NCBI GenBank assembly: GCA_030432595.1
Contig: JAUIGU010000013.1
Coordinates: forward strand, 1-64,000
Source: Phycisphaerae bacterium
Lineage (GTDB): Bacteria; Planctomycetota; Phycisphaerae; Phycisphaerales; Phycisphaeraceae
DNA: 64,000 nucleotides
Reading direction: 5' to 3'
Both the position numbers and the translations under genes were made by a program. The notes below the pieces were generated by a model. It had not been told where the DNA came from, ran no database searches, and worked only from the letters and a program-made list of their open reading frames with translations. Each line of letters begins with the position of its first letter. Positions within the stretch are counted from its first letter, which is position 1. Below, in pieces: positions 16,032 to 23,624 of this stretch.

Positions 16032-16948
16032 CTACGACCGCCACCGACCCGCCGGAGTCCTTCGGCACCGACACCGTTTCGGCTACCGACACCGCACCAC
16101 CGCCCGTGGACGACGCCCGGCTGCACTGGCGGCGCGGCGACCTGGAGTGCCGGATCGGTCTGACCGGCGCGCCCAACACGTCGGTGGCGACGGCGGTCTG
16201 GCTGGTCGTGGCGGTGGCGTTGACCATCGCGTTCTACCTGGTGTTGACTGTGTTGCCCGAGTCGCGCGGCGTGGCGATGTTCACACAGCGCGGCCCGGTG
16301 CCGTATGTCGTGGTGACGCTCACGGCCTGGGCGCTGCTCATGCTCGCGGTCAAGCTGCACAAAATCGCCCACCAGGCCAGGGCGCTGCGATTCGGTGACA
16401 TCGTCCCCGCCGACCCGGACTTCGTGCTCTCGCCCGGCACGGTGGCGCGCGTGATGGAACGGTTAAAGGCGCGCTGCGTCGACCCCGTCAACTTCATCCT
16501 GTTCCGTCGGGTCGAGTTTGCGCTCTCGAACCTCCGCAACATCGGGCGGATCAGCGACGTGGACGAGGTGCTCAACTCCCGCGCCGACGCCGACGCCGAC
16601 GCCGCGGAATCGAGCTACACGTTGTTGCGTGGCCTGGTGTGGGCGATCCCGGTGTTGGGGTTCATCGGCACGGTGCAGGGGTTGTCGGCGTCGCTGGGCG
16701 CGTTCGGTGCGGTGATCCAGGATACGGCCGACTTCGAGCAGCTCAAGCCGGCGCTGCGCGAGGTGACCGGCGGGCTGGCAACGGCGTTCGACACGACGCT
16801 GGTCGCGCTGGTCGCGGCGCTGGGGGTGCAGATGCTGCTGACCGTGGTGCGCAAGCGCGAGGAAGATTTGCTCGACGCGTGCGGCGACTACTGCCGGAAG
16901 CACGTGGTCGGTCGGCTGCGGCTCAGCCCGTTCGAGGCGGGCGCGTGA
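16028..16948 (+). CDS. MotA/TolQ/ExbB-like proton-channel subunit
   Basis: The start is probably TTG at 16028, overlapping the previous stop (TTGA) like all other junctions in the cluster. Four transmembrane helices lie at about 57-77, 93-110, 201-218 and 254-275, with a cytoplasmic loop of about 90 residues between the second and third: the MotA/TolQ/ExbB plan. Helix three contains IPVLGFIGTVQGLSASLGAF and helix four contains LATAFDTTLVALVAALGVQM. These are the two signature helices that line the ion path, including the conserved threonines. In flagella, Tol, Ton and Zorya systems such proteins pentamerise around a dimer of single-pass partners, and two candidate partners follow directly. 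Confidence 0.9.
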   Translation: MTTTATDPPESFGTDTVSATDTAPPPVDDARLHWRRGDLECRIGLTGAPNTSVATAVWLVVAVALTIAFYLVLTVLPESRGVAMFTQRGPVPYVVVTLTAWALLMLAVKLHKIAHQARALRFGDIVPADPDFVLSPGTVARVMERLKARCVDPVNFILFRRVEFALSNLRNIGRISDVDEVLNSRADADADAAESSYTLLRGLVWAIPVLGFIGTVQGLSASLGAFGAVIQDTADFEQLKPALREVTGGLATAFDTTLVALVAALGVQMLLTVVRKREEDLLDACGDYCRKHVVGRLRLSPFEAGA

Positions 16949-17763
16949 GCGGGCGTCGCCGCCGAGGCCGGCGCGGCGGGGCGGGCGGGCCGTTCTCGCT
17001 GTTCGCGTTCCAGGACATCATGTGTGCGGTCACGGGCGTGATGATCGTCACGACCTTGCTGCTGGTGATGGATTTGCTGACACGCACGGTCACCGCCGCG
17101 CCGACCCCGACGATGTCGACGACCGAAGCAACACCGTTCGACCCGGCCGAACTCGAGGCGTTGCGGGCTCAGCGCGATCGGCTGCGCAGCGCGATCGAAG
17201 AATCCTCAAACAACGATGATACTTTGATGGTGATTGCGGGTTCCGTTTTGCAACAGCTCACCGAACGCCTGGACCGCGCCCGCGACCAGCGGCTGGACGC
17301 CGAGGCGCAGTCGGCAGCGTTGGCCGCCACGGCCGAGGCGCTGCGTACGCGTGGCGAAACCCTCGACGAGCGCGCCCGGCAGCTGGCCGAACAACTCGCG
17401 GAGGTCGAGACACGGGTTGCCGCTCGGCTGAACACGCAACGCGTGACTCGGCTGGGCGGCGAAGCTTCGGGGAAAGAGACGTGGTGGGTGCGGCTTTCCG
17501 ACGGGCCGTGGCGGGCGGGCAGGCTCGTGAGCAGCGACGTGGCAACCGGAACCGAAAACGCTGGGGCGGTTGACCTCGGCGGGACCGCGGATGATGTATT
17601 GCGTTGGGTTGAAACCTTAGACCCCGCAGGCGATGCGTTGGTTTTGCTGGTCGAACCGAGTGGCGTCGAGGCGTTTCATGGTTTGCAGGGGGGGCTGCGG
17701 GCGCACGGGTACGACGTTGGTTGGGACCTGGTGCTGCCTGAAAATCCGGAGGCCGATCCGTGA
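16945..17763 (+). CDS. MotB/TolR/ExbD-like partner protein 1
   Basis: The GTG start overlaps the previous stop (GTGA). A basic N-terminus (Arg and Gly, residues 2-16) precedes one transmembrane helix at about 17-45. Asp24 sits at its cytoplasmic end in FAFQDIMCAVTGVMIV, the position of the proton-accepting aspartate in MotB and ExbD. A coiled coil follows (about 65-160), then a small folded domain (about 165-272) with a conserved-looking ETWWVRLSDGPWR strand. There is no OmpA-type peptidoglycan-binding domain, unlike MotB or ZorB. The C-terminal domain shares its general layout with the next gene (a 'LDP..D.L.L.V.P' strand), so the two may form a heterodimer. Confidence 0.82.
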   Translation: MSGRRRRGRRGGAGGPFSLFAFQDIMCAVTGVMIVTTLLLVMDLLTRTVTAAPTPTMSTTEATPFDPAELEALRAQRDRLRSAIEESSNNDDTLMVIAGSVLQQLTERLDRARDQRLDAEAQSAALAATAEALRTRGETLDERARQLAEQLAEVETRVAARLNTQRVTRLGGEASGKETWWVRLSDGPWRAGRLVSSDVATGTENAGAVDLGGTADDVLRWVETLDPAGDALVLLVEPSGVEAFHGLQGGLRAHGYDVGWDLVLPENPEADP

Positions 17764-18629
17764 GTCGGTGCCGATTTCAGGAAGACACGCAGGACGCGCT
17801 CGAGTTGTTTCTCGACGCGATCAGCAACGTGTTCGGCGGGATTGTGTTCATCGCGCTGGCGGTTGTGATCCTTTTGCAGTTCTCGACCGCCAACCCGAGC
17901 GATGCGATCGGTGACGTCACGCAACGTCAGCAAGCCCCCGCAGATTCGGACGATCTGCGCAGACAGATCGCCGTTCTGCGTGCGCTGTTGGAAGACGCCG
18001 AACAGAACGACCGCGTCGATACAGGTCGGTACCAAGCCGCGCTCGCCGAAGTCGAGCTGGCCGAAGCGGAACTCGCCCGACTCCACCGCGTCCAAGAAGA
18101 GCAACAGCAAGATGTGCTAGAGGCCCGCGCCGCGATTGACGCCGCGGAACAGCACGTCGCCGCGTTGGAGCAGCAACTGCTCGACGCGCGAACCGCGTTG
18201 GAGAACGCGCCGCGAATGTCCCCGGATCGCCAGCGCGTCGGACGTTTCCAGACCACGGCCAAACGCGAGGTGCCCGTCATGCTTAAGGCCGAGCATTTGG
18301 TCGAGGTGCTGCGTTTCCCGTCGGGCGGCGGTGATCCGACGGTCAACGCGGACGACCTCCGCCTCGACACCACGGCCAACCGGGTGCGCCCCCGGCCCGG
18401 CGCGGGCACGCGGATCGGCGACGGCGCCGCGGGCGACCAGGCGTTGATTGGCTGGCTGGCCGGTCTCGACCCGCGGCGCGACTATCTCTCGGTTGCCGTC
18501 TGGCCGGACGCGTTCGGCCCCGCGCTGCGCCTGCGCGACCACGCGCTGGACATGGGGTTTGCCTTCACCCTCACTCCCGTCGCGGACGACCGCGGCGTCC
18601 CCTTCAAGGCGACGTCCGGCGTCCAGTGA
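17760..18629 (+). CDS. MotB/TolR/ExbD-like partner protein 2
   Basis: The GTG start overlaps the previous stop (GTGA). One transmembrane helix at about 18-40 (FLDAISNVFGGIVFIALAVV) carries Asp19 at its cytoplasmic end, again the place of the MotB/ExbD proton-accepting aspartate. A long glutamate/alanine-rich coiled coil spans about 60-155. A C-terminal domain (about 175-289) contains GWLAGLDPRRDYLSVAVWPD, comparable to the TLDPAGDALVLLVEPSG strand of the preceding protein. Two different single-pass partners for one channel protein is unusual: MotB, TolR and ExbD normally form homodimers. It is the last gene of the cluster; no clear terminator follows before the convergent tRNA. Confidence 0.82.
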   Translation: MSRCRFQEDTQDALELFLDAISNVFGGIVFIALAVVILLQFSTANPSDAIGDVTQRQQAPADSDDLRRQIAVLRALLEDAEQNDRVDTGRYQAALAEVELAEAELARLHRVQEEQQQDVLEARAAIDAAEQHVAALEQQLLDARTALENAPRMSPDRQRVGRFQTTAKREVPVMLKAEHLVEVLRFPSGGGDPTVNADDLRLDTTANRVRPRPGAGTRIGDGAAGDQALIGWLAGLDPRRDYLSVAVWPDAFGPALRLRDHALDMGFAFTLTPVADDRGVPFKATSGVQ

Positions 18630-18732
18630 CCCAATCCCAACATCAGCGGATCGGTTCGCTCGGGTTGTGTGGATTCACATCGCCCCGCGCGATTGACGAT
18701 GCGCTTGACGATCCTCCCCGGAAGACGGCCAA

Positions 18733-18806
18733 TCGGGGTGACATGATTTGAACATGCGACCTCTTCGTCCCGAACGAAGCGCTCTACCAAGCTGAGCTAC
18801 ACCCCG
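18733..18806 (-). tRNA. tRNA-Pro, anticodon CGG
   Basis: The minus strand folds as a complete 74-nt cloverleaf. The acceptor stem is CGGGGTG/CACCCCG with discriminator A, and the D arm GCTC-AGCTTGGTA-GAGC. The anticodon arm CTTCG-TTCGGGA-CGAAG reads anticodon CGG with G at position 37. The variable loop has five bases and the T arm is GCATG-TTCAAAT-CATGT. The CCA end is not encoded. G37 after a CGG anticodon is typical of proline tRNAs. Confidence 0.95.
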
Positions 18807-18896
18807 CGGTGTGCGGCCGGGAATCGTATCGCAAGGCGGGGGGAACGCCAAATGTCGCCGGGGCAAACCTCAAACACCGGCGGGCGGGGTGCCGGG

Positions 18897-20786
18897 TCAG
18901 GCCTCTTCGGCATCGACGACGACGCGGTTGCCGTGGACCTCGACGACGCGGACGGCGGTGCCGGGGTCGATGAAGCCGCCGGTGGAGACGGCGTCGATGA
19001 GGTGGCCGTCAATCTCGATCCGGCCGGAGGGTCGCAGGCCGGTGGCGGTCACGGTGGCGGCCTGGCCGACGGCGGCGGGGCGGTCACCGCCCAGGGCGTG
19101 GTCGCCGTGGACCGGGGATGTCGGTCGCGACGGATCACCGGAGCCGGCCCGGGGGTCGTCGGCCAGGATCAGCCGGTTGAGGAACGGCACCTTGCCGTAG
19201 AACTGGGTCAGCGCGACCATCGCCACCAACGCCAGCGCAAACGCGCCGAGCATCGAAAGCGATGAGCGCAATAAGAGGTCGCCCGTCCCGGGCGCGGGCA
19301 TCGGGAGCTTGCCGCTGCCGTCGGTAGGCACGACAGACAGCGCGAGCCCGGCGATGACCATGACGATGCCCACAATGCCCAGCAGCCCGAATGTCGGCGT
19401 CGCCACCAGTTCCACGATCAAGAGCGCCAGCCCCAGCACCATCACGATCAGGTGCCAGACCTCGGCGAGCCCGACCACGAACGGCGCGACCAACAGCACG
19501 ATCAACGCGATGACCGCGATCGCGCCGGGGAACCCCACGCCCGGCGCCTGGAACTCGACGTATGCGCCGACCAGCACCGCGAGCACGAGCACGCCGCGCA
19601 CGAACGGGTTGGTCAGAAACCCCGCGAGCGACTCGGACCACGTCTGCTCGACGCGGACGACGCTGCCCGCGTTGAGGCGCTTGCGCAGCGCGGGTTCGTC
19701 CGCAACGATCGCGGCCGCGAGCCCGAGGTCGACCGCTTCGGTCTGGTTGAGCGTGTAGAGCGTGCTGCCGTCGTGCACCAGGCCGTTGGGCAAGGTGTGG
19801 CCGCTGGGCAGGGTTTCGACGGCGCGCCAAAGGCTCTGTTCGTTCGCGGAGACGGTCGGCGTGGGGCGGGCGATCTTGGCGTAGTCGTCTTCGGGGTCGC
19901 CGCCGCGGAGGTGTTTGTCCTGCGCCGCCTCGAAGCTCAGGCCGTTGACCATGATGTCGAAGTCGGTCTGGTTCACGAGCCGACGCTGCCCGGTCTCGAC
20001 GTGCTCGACGAAATACACCTCGATGCCCAGCACGCACATCGCGTGGAACGGCGCGAAGTCGTACCCGTTCGCGCGGGCGTTGTCTCGGTACTCGGCCAGG
20101 ACGGGCGAGAGCGCCTTGGCCCGCTCGGTGGGGGCGAGCTCCTGGCCCATCGCGACCGGCGCCGAGTCGCCGAACGCGGACGAGTTGGACATCACCACCG
20201 CGTCGCACGCCGAGGCGATCATCGTCCCCGCCGAGTAAGCCTGGTCGTTGACCCACGCGATCACCGGCACGGGCAGGTTTTTGAGGTACCGGCAGATGTC
20301 CTGCGCCGACGTCACCACCCCGCCGGGCGTGTCGAGCTCGAGCACGATCACCGTCGCGCCGCCGTCGATCGCGCGTTGCACGCGGCGCTCCAGCGACTCG
20401 AGCGTGAAGTCGTAGATCATGCCCTCGACCGGGATGACCGCGACGACGCTGCCGGAGGGCAACGCCTGCAGCGCGGCCCGGCTGGACGTCGGGCCGGGCG
20501 CGGTTGAAGCAGCCGGAGACGTTGTAGGTTCCGCGGTTGTTTCCGCGTCATCCTCTTCGACTGCGACTACGTCTTCGTTTTCTACGGCCGTATCTTCGGT
20601 CGTGGAATCCACTCCCACCGACGAAACCACCAAAAAACAATCCATCGGCAGCGGCATCGTCAACCCGCCGTTGCCGTGGCTCGGCGGCGCCAACGCCATC
20701 GCCATCGCCAACGACGCGACCAGCACGACCAACACGTTGAACCAAGACCGGAGGTGTGTGTCCACCCTCAAAGTATATGACCACAT
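18897..20786 (-). CDS. NfeD-family membrane-bound ClpP-class serine protease
   Basis: This is a full-length NfeD protein: an N-terminal signal/anchor, an acidic linker (about 55-100), then a periplasmic ClpP-type serine protease domain (about 110-340). The nucleophile is Ser185 in QAYSAGTMIA, and LELDTPGG precedes it. Four transmembrane helices follow (about 415-540), with a C-terminal OB-fold NfeD domain (about 565-629). Members cleave membrane proteins such as stomatin, and are linked to membrane quality control. No stomatin/SPFH gene is beside it, unlike many genomes. Several starts are possible; the ATG at 20786 gives a complete signal segment, and a GTG a few codons later has purine-rich DNA before it. 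Confidence 0.9.
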   Translation of the reverse strand: MWSYTLRVDTHLRSWFNVLVVLVASLAMAMALAPPSHGNGGLTMPLPMDCFLVVSSVGVDSTTEDTAVENEDVVAVEEDDAETTAEPTTSPAASTAPGPTSSRAALQALPSGSVVAVIPVEGMIYDFTLESLERRVQRAIDGGATVIVLELDTPGGVVTSAQDICRYLKNLPVPVIAWVNDQAYSAGTMIASACDAVVMSNSSAFGDSAPVAMGQELAPTERAKALSPVLAEYRDNARANGYDFAPFHAMCVLGIEVYFVEHVETGQRRLVNQTDFDIMVNGLSFEAAQDKHLRGGDPEDDYAKIARPTPTVSANEQSLWRAVETLPSGHTLPNGLVHDGSTLYTLNQTEAVDLGLAAAIVADEPALRKRLNAGSVVRVEQTWSESLAGFLTNPFVRGVLVLAVLVGAYVEFQAPGVGFPGAIAVIALIVLLVAPFVVGLAEVWHLIVMVLGLALLIVELVATPTFGLLGIVGIVMVIAGLALSVVPTDGSGKLPMPAPGTGDLLLRSSLSMLGAFALALVAMVALTQFYGKVPFLNRLILADDPRAGSGDPSRPTSPVHGDHALGGDRPAAVGQAATVTATGLRPSGRIEIDGHLIDAVSTGGFIDPGTAVRVVEVHGNRVVVDAEEA

Positions 20787-20852
20787 CGAACGCCCACGAC
20801 CATTCCCATTGTCTACCGCCGCGCCGCCGGACATTTCGAACCCCAACACAAT

Positions 20853-20901
20853 GAAAAAGACGCCCTGCCGAGCCCCCCCAAGGCGCGTCTACGGCAGGGC
20901 G
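20853..20901 (-). terminator. rho-independent terminator after the dihydroorotate-dehydrogenase-like gene
   Basis: Read on the minus strand, a ten-base perfect stem (CGCCCTGCCG / CGGCAGGGCG) with a 21-base loop is followed by TCTTTTT. It lies about 40 bases after the stop codon at 20940. Confidence 0.8.
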
Positions 20902-20939
20902 CCGTGCGGTCCGTTCGCCGGTGCTGGCCCTCCTCCGGG

Positions 20940-21944
20940 TCAGTCCGTGCCGGACGCGCTGAGGTTCCCCGCCTTCCCGCTGCGCAGCACCCGGTAGTAG
21001 TTCGCCCGGACGTACGCCTCCCGCTGCGGGACCTGCCCCAACGCCAACCGCCCGCGGAGTCCCTGCACGCTGTGAACATCCGCGGCTTCCAGCGCCCGGA
21101 CGAATTGCTCCACCAGCGTCGTCAGATAGTCCGGCCCGTGCAGGTAAAGCGGCGTCACCACCTGCACCGCGTGCGCGCCGCACGCCACCGCCCGGGCCAC
21201 GTCCTGCCCGCTGGTCACGCCGCCGCTGACCGCGAGGTTCGGCCGGACGCGTTCGGCCAGGATCGCCGCCCACCGCAGCCGAAGGTTCAGCTCGTTGCCC
21301 TCGCTCAGACGCAGCGTCCGCGACGGCGTCATGCCCGGCCAGTCGATGTGCGGCTGGTAGAACCGGTTGAACATCACCAAGGCCTCCGCGCCGGCCTCGC
21401 CCAGGTGCGTCGCCAGGTTCGGCAGGGCGGTGATGAACGGCGAGAGCTTCACCGCGATGGGGATCGCCAGCTTGTTCCGCAGCGTGTCCACCATGCCGAC
21501 CATGTCGCGCTCGACATCGTCGGAGGTCTCGCCCAGCTCCGTCGCGACCTTGTAGACGTTTAACTCGATCGCGTCGGCACCGGCCTGCTCCATCGCCAGC
21601 GCGTAGCGCAGCCAGCCGCCCGGCGTCGTGCCGTTGAGCGACGCGACCACGGGGATGCCCAGCACATGCTTGAGGCGGTAGACCCGGTCGAAGTAGTCCT
21701 CCGGGTCAACGCGCACGCCGGCCTTGCGGTAGTCGGCGGGGATCACCGGCGGGGCGATCGACCCGGCCGGGCGGGACAACGGCATGTTCGCCAGCTCTTC
21801 CTCGAACAGCGAGGACATGACGATCAGCGGCGCCCCCGCGTCTTCGAGCTGCCGGGCGGTGTCCACGTCGTCGCAGAGCGGGCTGGCGCCGGGGATGATC
21901 GGGTGTTCGAGGTCCAGGCCGAGGTAACGGGTGTGAAGTTCCAC
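20940..21944 (-). CDS. dihydroorotate dehydrogenase-like flavoprotein
   Basis: This is a 334-residue TIM barrel of the PyrD/PreA type. Family features include HPIIPGASPLCDD at the N-terminus, the strand VVASLNGTTPGGW, IELNVYKVA (the position of the FMN/substrate-binding asparagine), VKLSPFI with the conserved lysine, and C-terminal phosphate-binding SGGVTSGQDV and GAHAVQVVTPLY. The usual catalytic cysteine or serine loop is not obvious, so substrate is uncertain. These 'DHODH-like' proteins are common in planctomycetes and anaerobes, and are often annotated beside true PyrD. The GTG start at 21944 has AAGGAG seven bases upstream and a good promoter further up. It is transcribed alone. Confidence 0.88.
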   Translation of the reverse strand: MELHTRYLGLDLEHPIIPGASPLCDDVDTARQLEDAGAPLIVMSSLFEEELANMPLSRPAGSIAPPVIPADYRKAGVRVDPEDYFDRVYRLKHVLGIPVVASLNGTTPGGWLRYALAMEQAGADAIELNVYKVATELGETSDDVERDMVGMVDTLRNKLAIPIAVKLSPFITALPNLATHLGEAGAEALVMFNRFYQPHIDWPGMTPSRTLRLSEGNELNLRLRWAAILAERVRPNLAVSGGVTSGQDVARAVACGAHAVQVVTPLYLHGPDYLTTLVEQFVRALEAADVHSVQGLRGRLALGQVPQREAYVRANYYRVLRSGKAGNLSASGTD

Positions 21945-22003
21945 GGTGAGCTCCTTTCCGAAGCGGCCCCGATGGCGGAGGGGGGAGCCGATTTCGTGCC
22001 TCA

Positions 22004-22031
22004 AGTATAATCGGATAATTTTATCTGTAAA
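22004..22031 (-). promoter_or_regulatory. sigma70-type promoter for the dihydroorotate-dehydrogenase-like gene
   Basis: On the minus strand TTTACA and TATACT are separated by 16 bases in an AT-rich island. The predicted start of transcription is about 50 bases ahead of the GTG start codon and its AAGGAG site. This is one of the clearest promoters in the window. Confidence 0.65.
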
Positions 22032-22147
22032 TCAAATTATGGGGCCGAGGGGCGAAAAAACCCGCATTCCCGGCCGCCCCGCCTTGGCCGGGCCCCGCGG
22101 GCGCGGGTACGATGCCGCGTCCCGCCCGACGCCCCGGAGCCCCGCCC

Positions 22148-23482
22148 ATGCCCATCCAGATCACCATGCCCCGCCTCTCGGACACCATGGAGGAGGGCAC
22201 CCTCGTCCGCTGGCTGGTCAAGCCCGGCGACAAGGTCGCCGCCTCCGACCACGTCGCCGACGTCGAGACCGACAAAGCCACCATGGAACTCAACGTCTTC
22301 GACGAGGGCACGATCGCGAAGCTCGCCATCGACGAGGGCGGGACCGTCCCGGTGGGCTCGCTGATCGCCGTGCTCGCCGAGGACGGCGAGTCGGTGGAAG
22401 ACGCGGCGGGCAGTGTCGGTGACGGTGCTGGTGGCGGTGCAGAAAAGGAAAAAGAAAATCAAGAGGAAGCGAAGCCCGAGCCGTCTTCGAACGGTAGCGC
22501 CGCGTCTACCCCGGCCAGTCCGCCTCCTGCCACTGACACCAACACTGCCACTTCCGGGGGCGTCCGCATCTCCCCGCTGGCCCGCAAGTTGGCCGACGAA
22601 CACGGCCTGGACGTGAGTCAACTCCAGGGCTCGGGCCCCGACGGGCGCATCATCAAACGCGACATCCTCGCCGCCGTCGAAACCGGCAGCGCCAAGCCGA
22701 GGGCTGAGCAACACGAAGCCCCGGACCAAAAGCCCGCACCCGTCCCGACCATCGCCGCCGCCGGCCTGGAAACCAAGACCGTCGCGCTGTCCGGCATGCG
22801 CAAGACCATCGCCAAGCGCCTCGTCGAATCCAAGACCACCGTCCCGCACTTCCAGGTCTCCGTCGCGGTCTACATGGACCCGCTGATGGAGCTGCGCAAA
22901 ACCATCAACGGCCAGCTCGAATCGCAGGGCGTCAAGCTCTCCGTCAACGACTTCGTCACCCGCGCCATCGCGCTCGCGTGCCTCGAACACCCCGTGGTCA
23001 ACGCCTCGTGGACCGGCGACGCCGTGCAGTACCACGGCAGCGTCAACGTCGGCACCGCCATCGCCCTGCCCATCCAGGACGACGGCACCGGCGGCGGCCT
23101 GCTCGTCGCCACCGTCCGCGACGTCCAGAACAAGGGCCTCCGCCAGATCAGCCAGGACGTCAAGGCCCTCGCCAAGAAGGCCCGCACCACCGGCCTCTCG
23201 CCGGCGGAGATGTCCGACTCGACGATCACCATCTCGAACTTAGGGATGCCGCAGTACGGCGTCACGCAGTTCACCGCCATCATCAACCCGCCCAACGCCG
23301 CAATCATCGCCGTCGGCGCCGCGCTCGAAAAACCCGTTGTCCGCGACGGGCAGATCGTCGTCGGCCACGAGATGAACGTCACCCTCTCGGGCGACCACCG
23401 TGTCATCGACGGCGCGAGCGCCGCCGAATACCTCAGCACGCTGCGCAGGTTGCTTGAAAACCCCGCGGCGCTGTTGGTCTGA
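22148..23482 (+). CDS. dihydrolipoamide acyltransferase (E2) of a 2-oxoacid dehydrogenase complex
   Basis: E2 is the core of pyruvate or branched-chain 2-oxoacid dehydrogenase; it moves acyl groups on a lipoyl arm to coenzyme A. The lipoyl domain spans residues 1-78, with Lys43 in VETDKATMEL. An Ala/Pro/Glu-rich hinge follows, then the peripheral-subunit-binding domain (about 140-178, ISPLARKLADEHGLDVSQL), and the catalytic domain to residue 444. The active-site DHRVIDGA is intact, with the QYGVTQFTAIINPPN strand before it. The conserved SDTMEEG near the N-terminus favours pyruvate dehydrogenase. The start at 22148 directly precedes the lipoyl domain. E1 and E3 genes are not adjacent. Confidence 0.95.
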   Translation: MPIQITMPRLSDTMEEGTLVRWLVKPGDKVAASDHVADVETDKATMELNVFDEGTIAKLAIDEGGTVPVGSLIAVLAEDGESVEDAAGSVGDGAGGGAEKEKENQEEAKPEPSSNGSAASTPASPPPATDTNTATSGGVRISPLARKLADEHGLDVSQLQGSGPDGRIIKRDILAAVETGSAKPRAEQHEAPDQKPAPVPTIAAAGLETKTVALSGMRKTIAKRLVESKTTVPHFQVSVAVYMDPLMELRKTINGQLESQGVKLSVNDFVTRAIALACLEHPVVNASWTGDAVQYHGSVNVGTAIALPIQDDGTGGGLLVATVRDVQNKGLRQISQDVKALAKKARTTGLSPAEMSDSTITISNLGMPQYGVTQFTAIINPPNAAIIAVGAALEKPVVRDGQIVVGHEMNVTLSGDHRVIDGASAAEYLSTLRRLLENPAALLV

Positions 23483-23489
23483 GTGCTCG

Positions 23490-23610
23490 AACTCCCCTCC
23501 CTTTGGGAGGGGCCGGGGGAGGGTGCTTACTTCTCTCAAAACCCAACACGCTCGCGTCACCCACGACCCGCCGAGCACCCTCCCCTGACCCCTCCCCGAG
23601 GGAGGGGAAT
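23490..23610. repeat. inverted pair of CCCTCC/GGGAGG palindromes
   Basis: The copy at 23490-23526 (AACTCCCCTCCC, TTTGGGAGGGG, CCGGGGGAGGGTGC) and the copy at 23575-23610 (GCACCCTCCCC … GAGGGAGGGGA) are inverted relative to each other across 48 bases. Both belong to the palindrome family that is also found inside mutM at 26407. They lie between the E2 gene and the phosphatase gene, 14 bases before the latter's GTG. Confidence 0.8.
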
Positions 23611-23624
23611 CGGAACACCGCGAC

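Noticed and set aside
6664-18629. Calling the cluster a Zorya or Tol-Pal system
   Set aside because: The MotA-like protein has no long Zorya-type tail, neither partner has an OmpA-like domain, and there is no ZorC/ZorD helicase, TolA, TolB or Pal; only the channel fold is shared.
20940-21944. Naming the flavoprotein pyrD
   Set aside because: It matches the dihydroorotate-dehydrogenase-like subgroup but the catalytic base loop is not recognisable and no pyrimidine genes are nearby.
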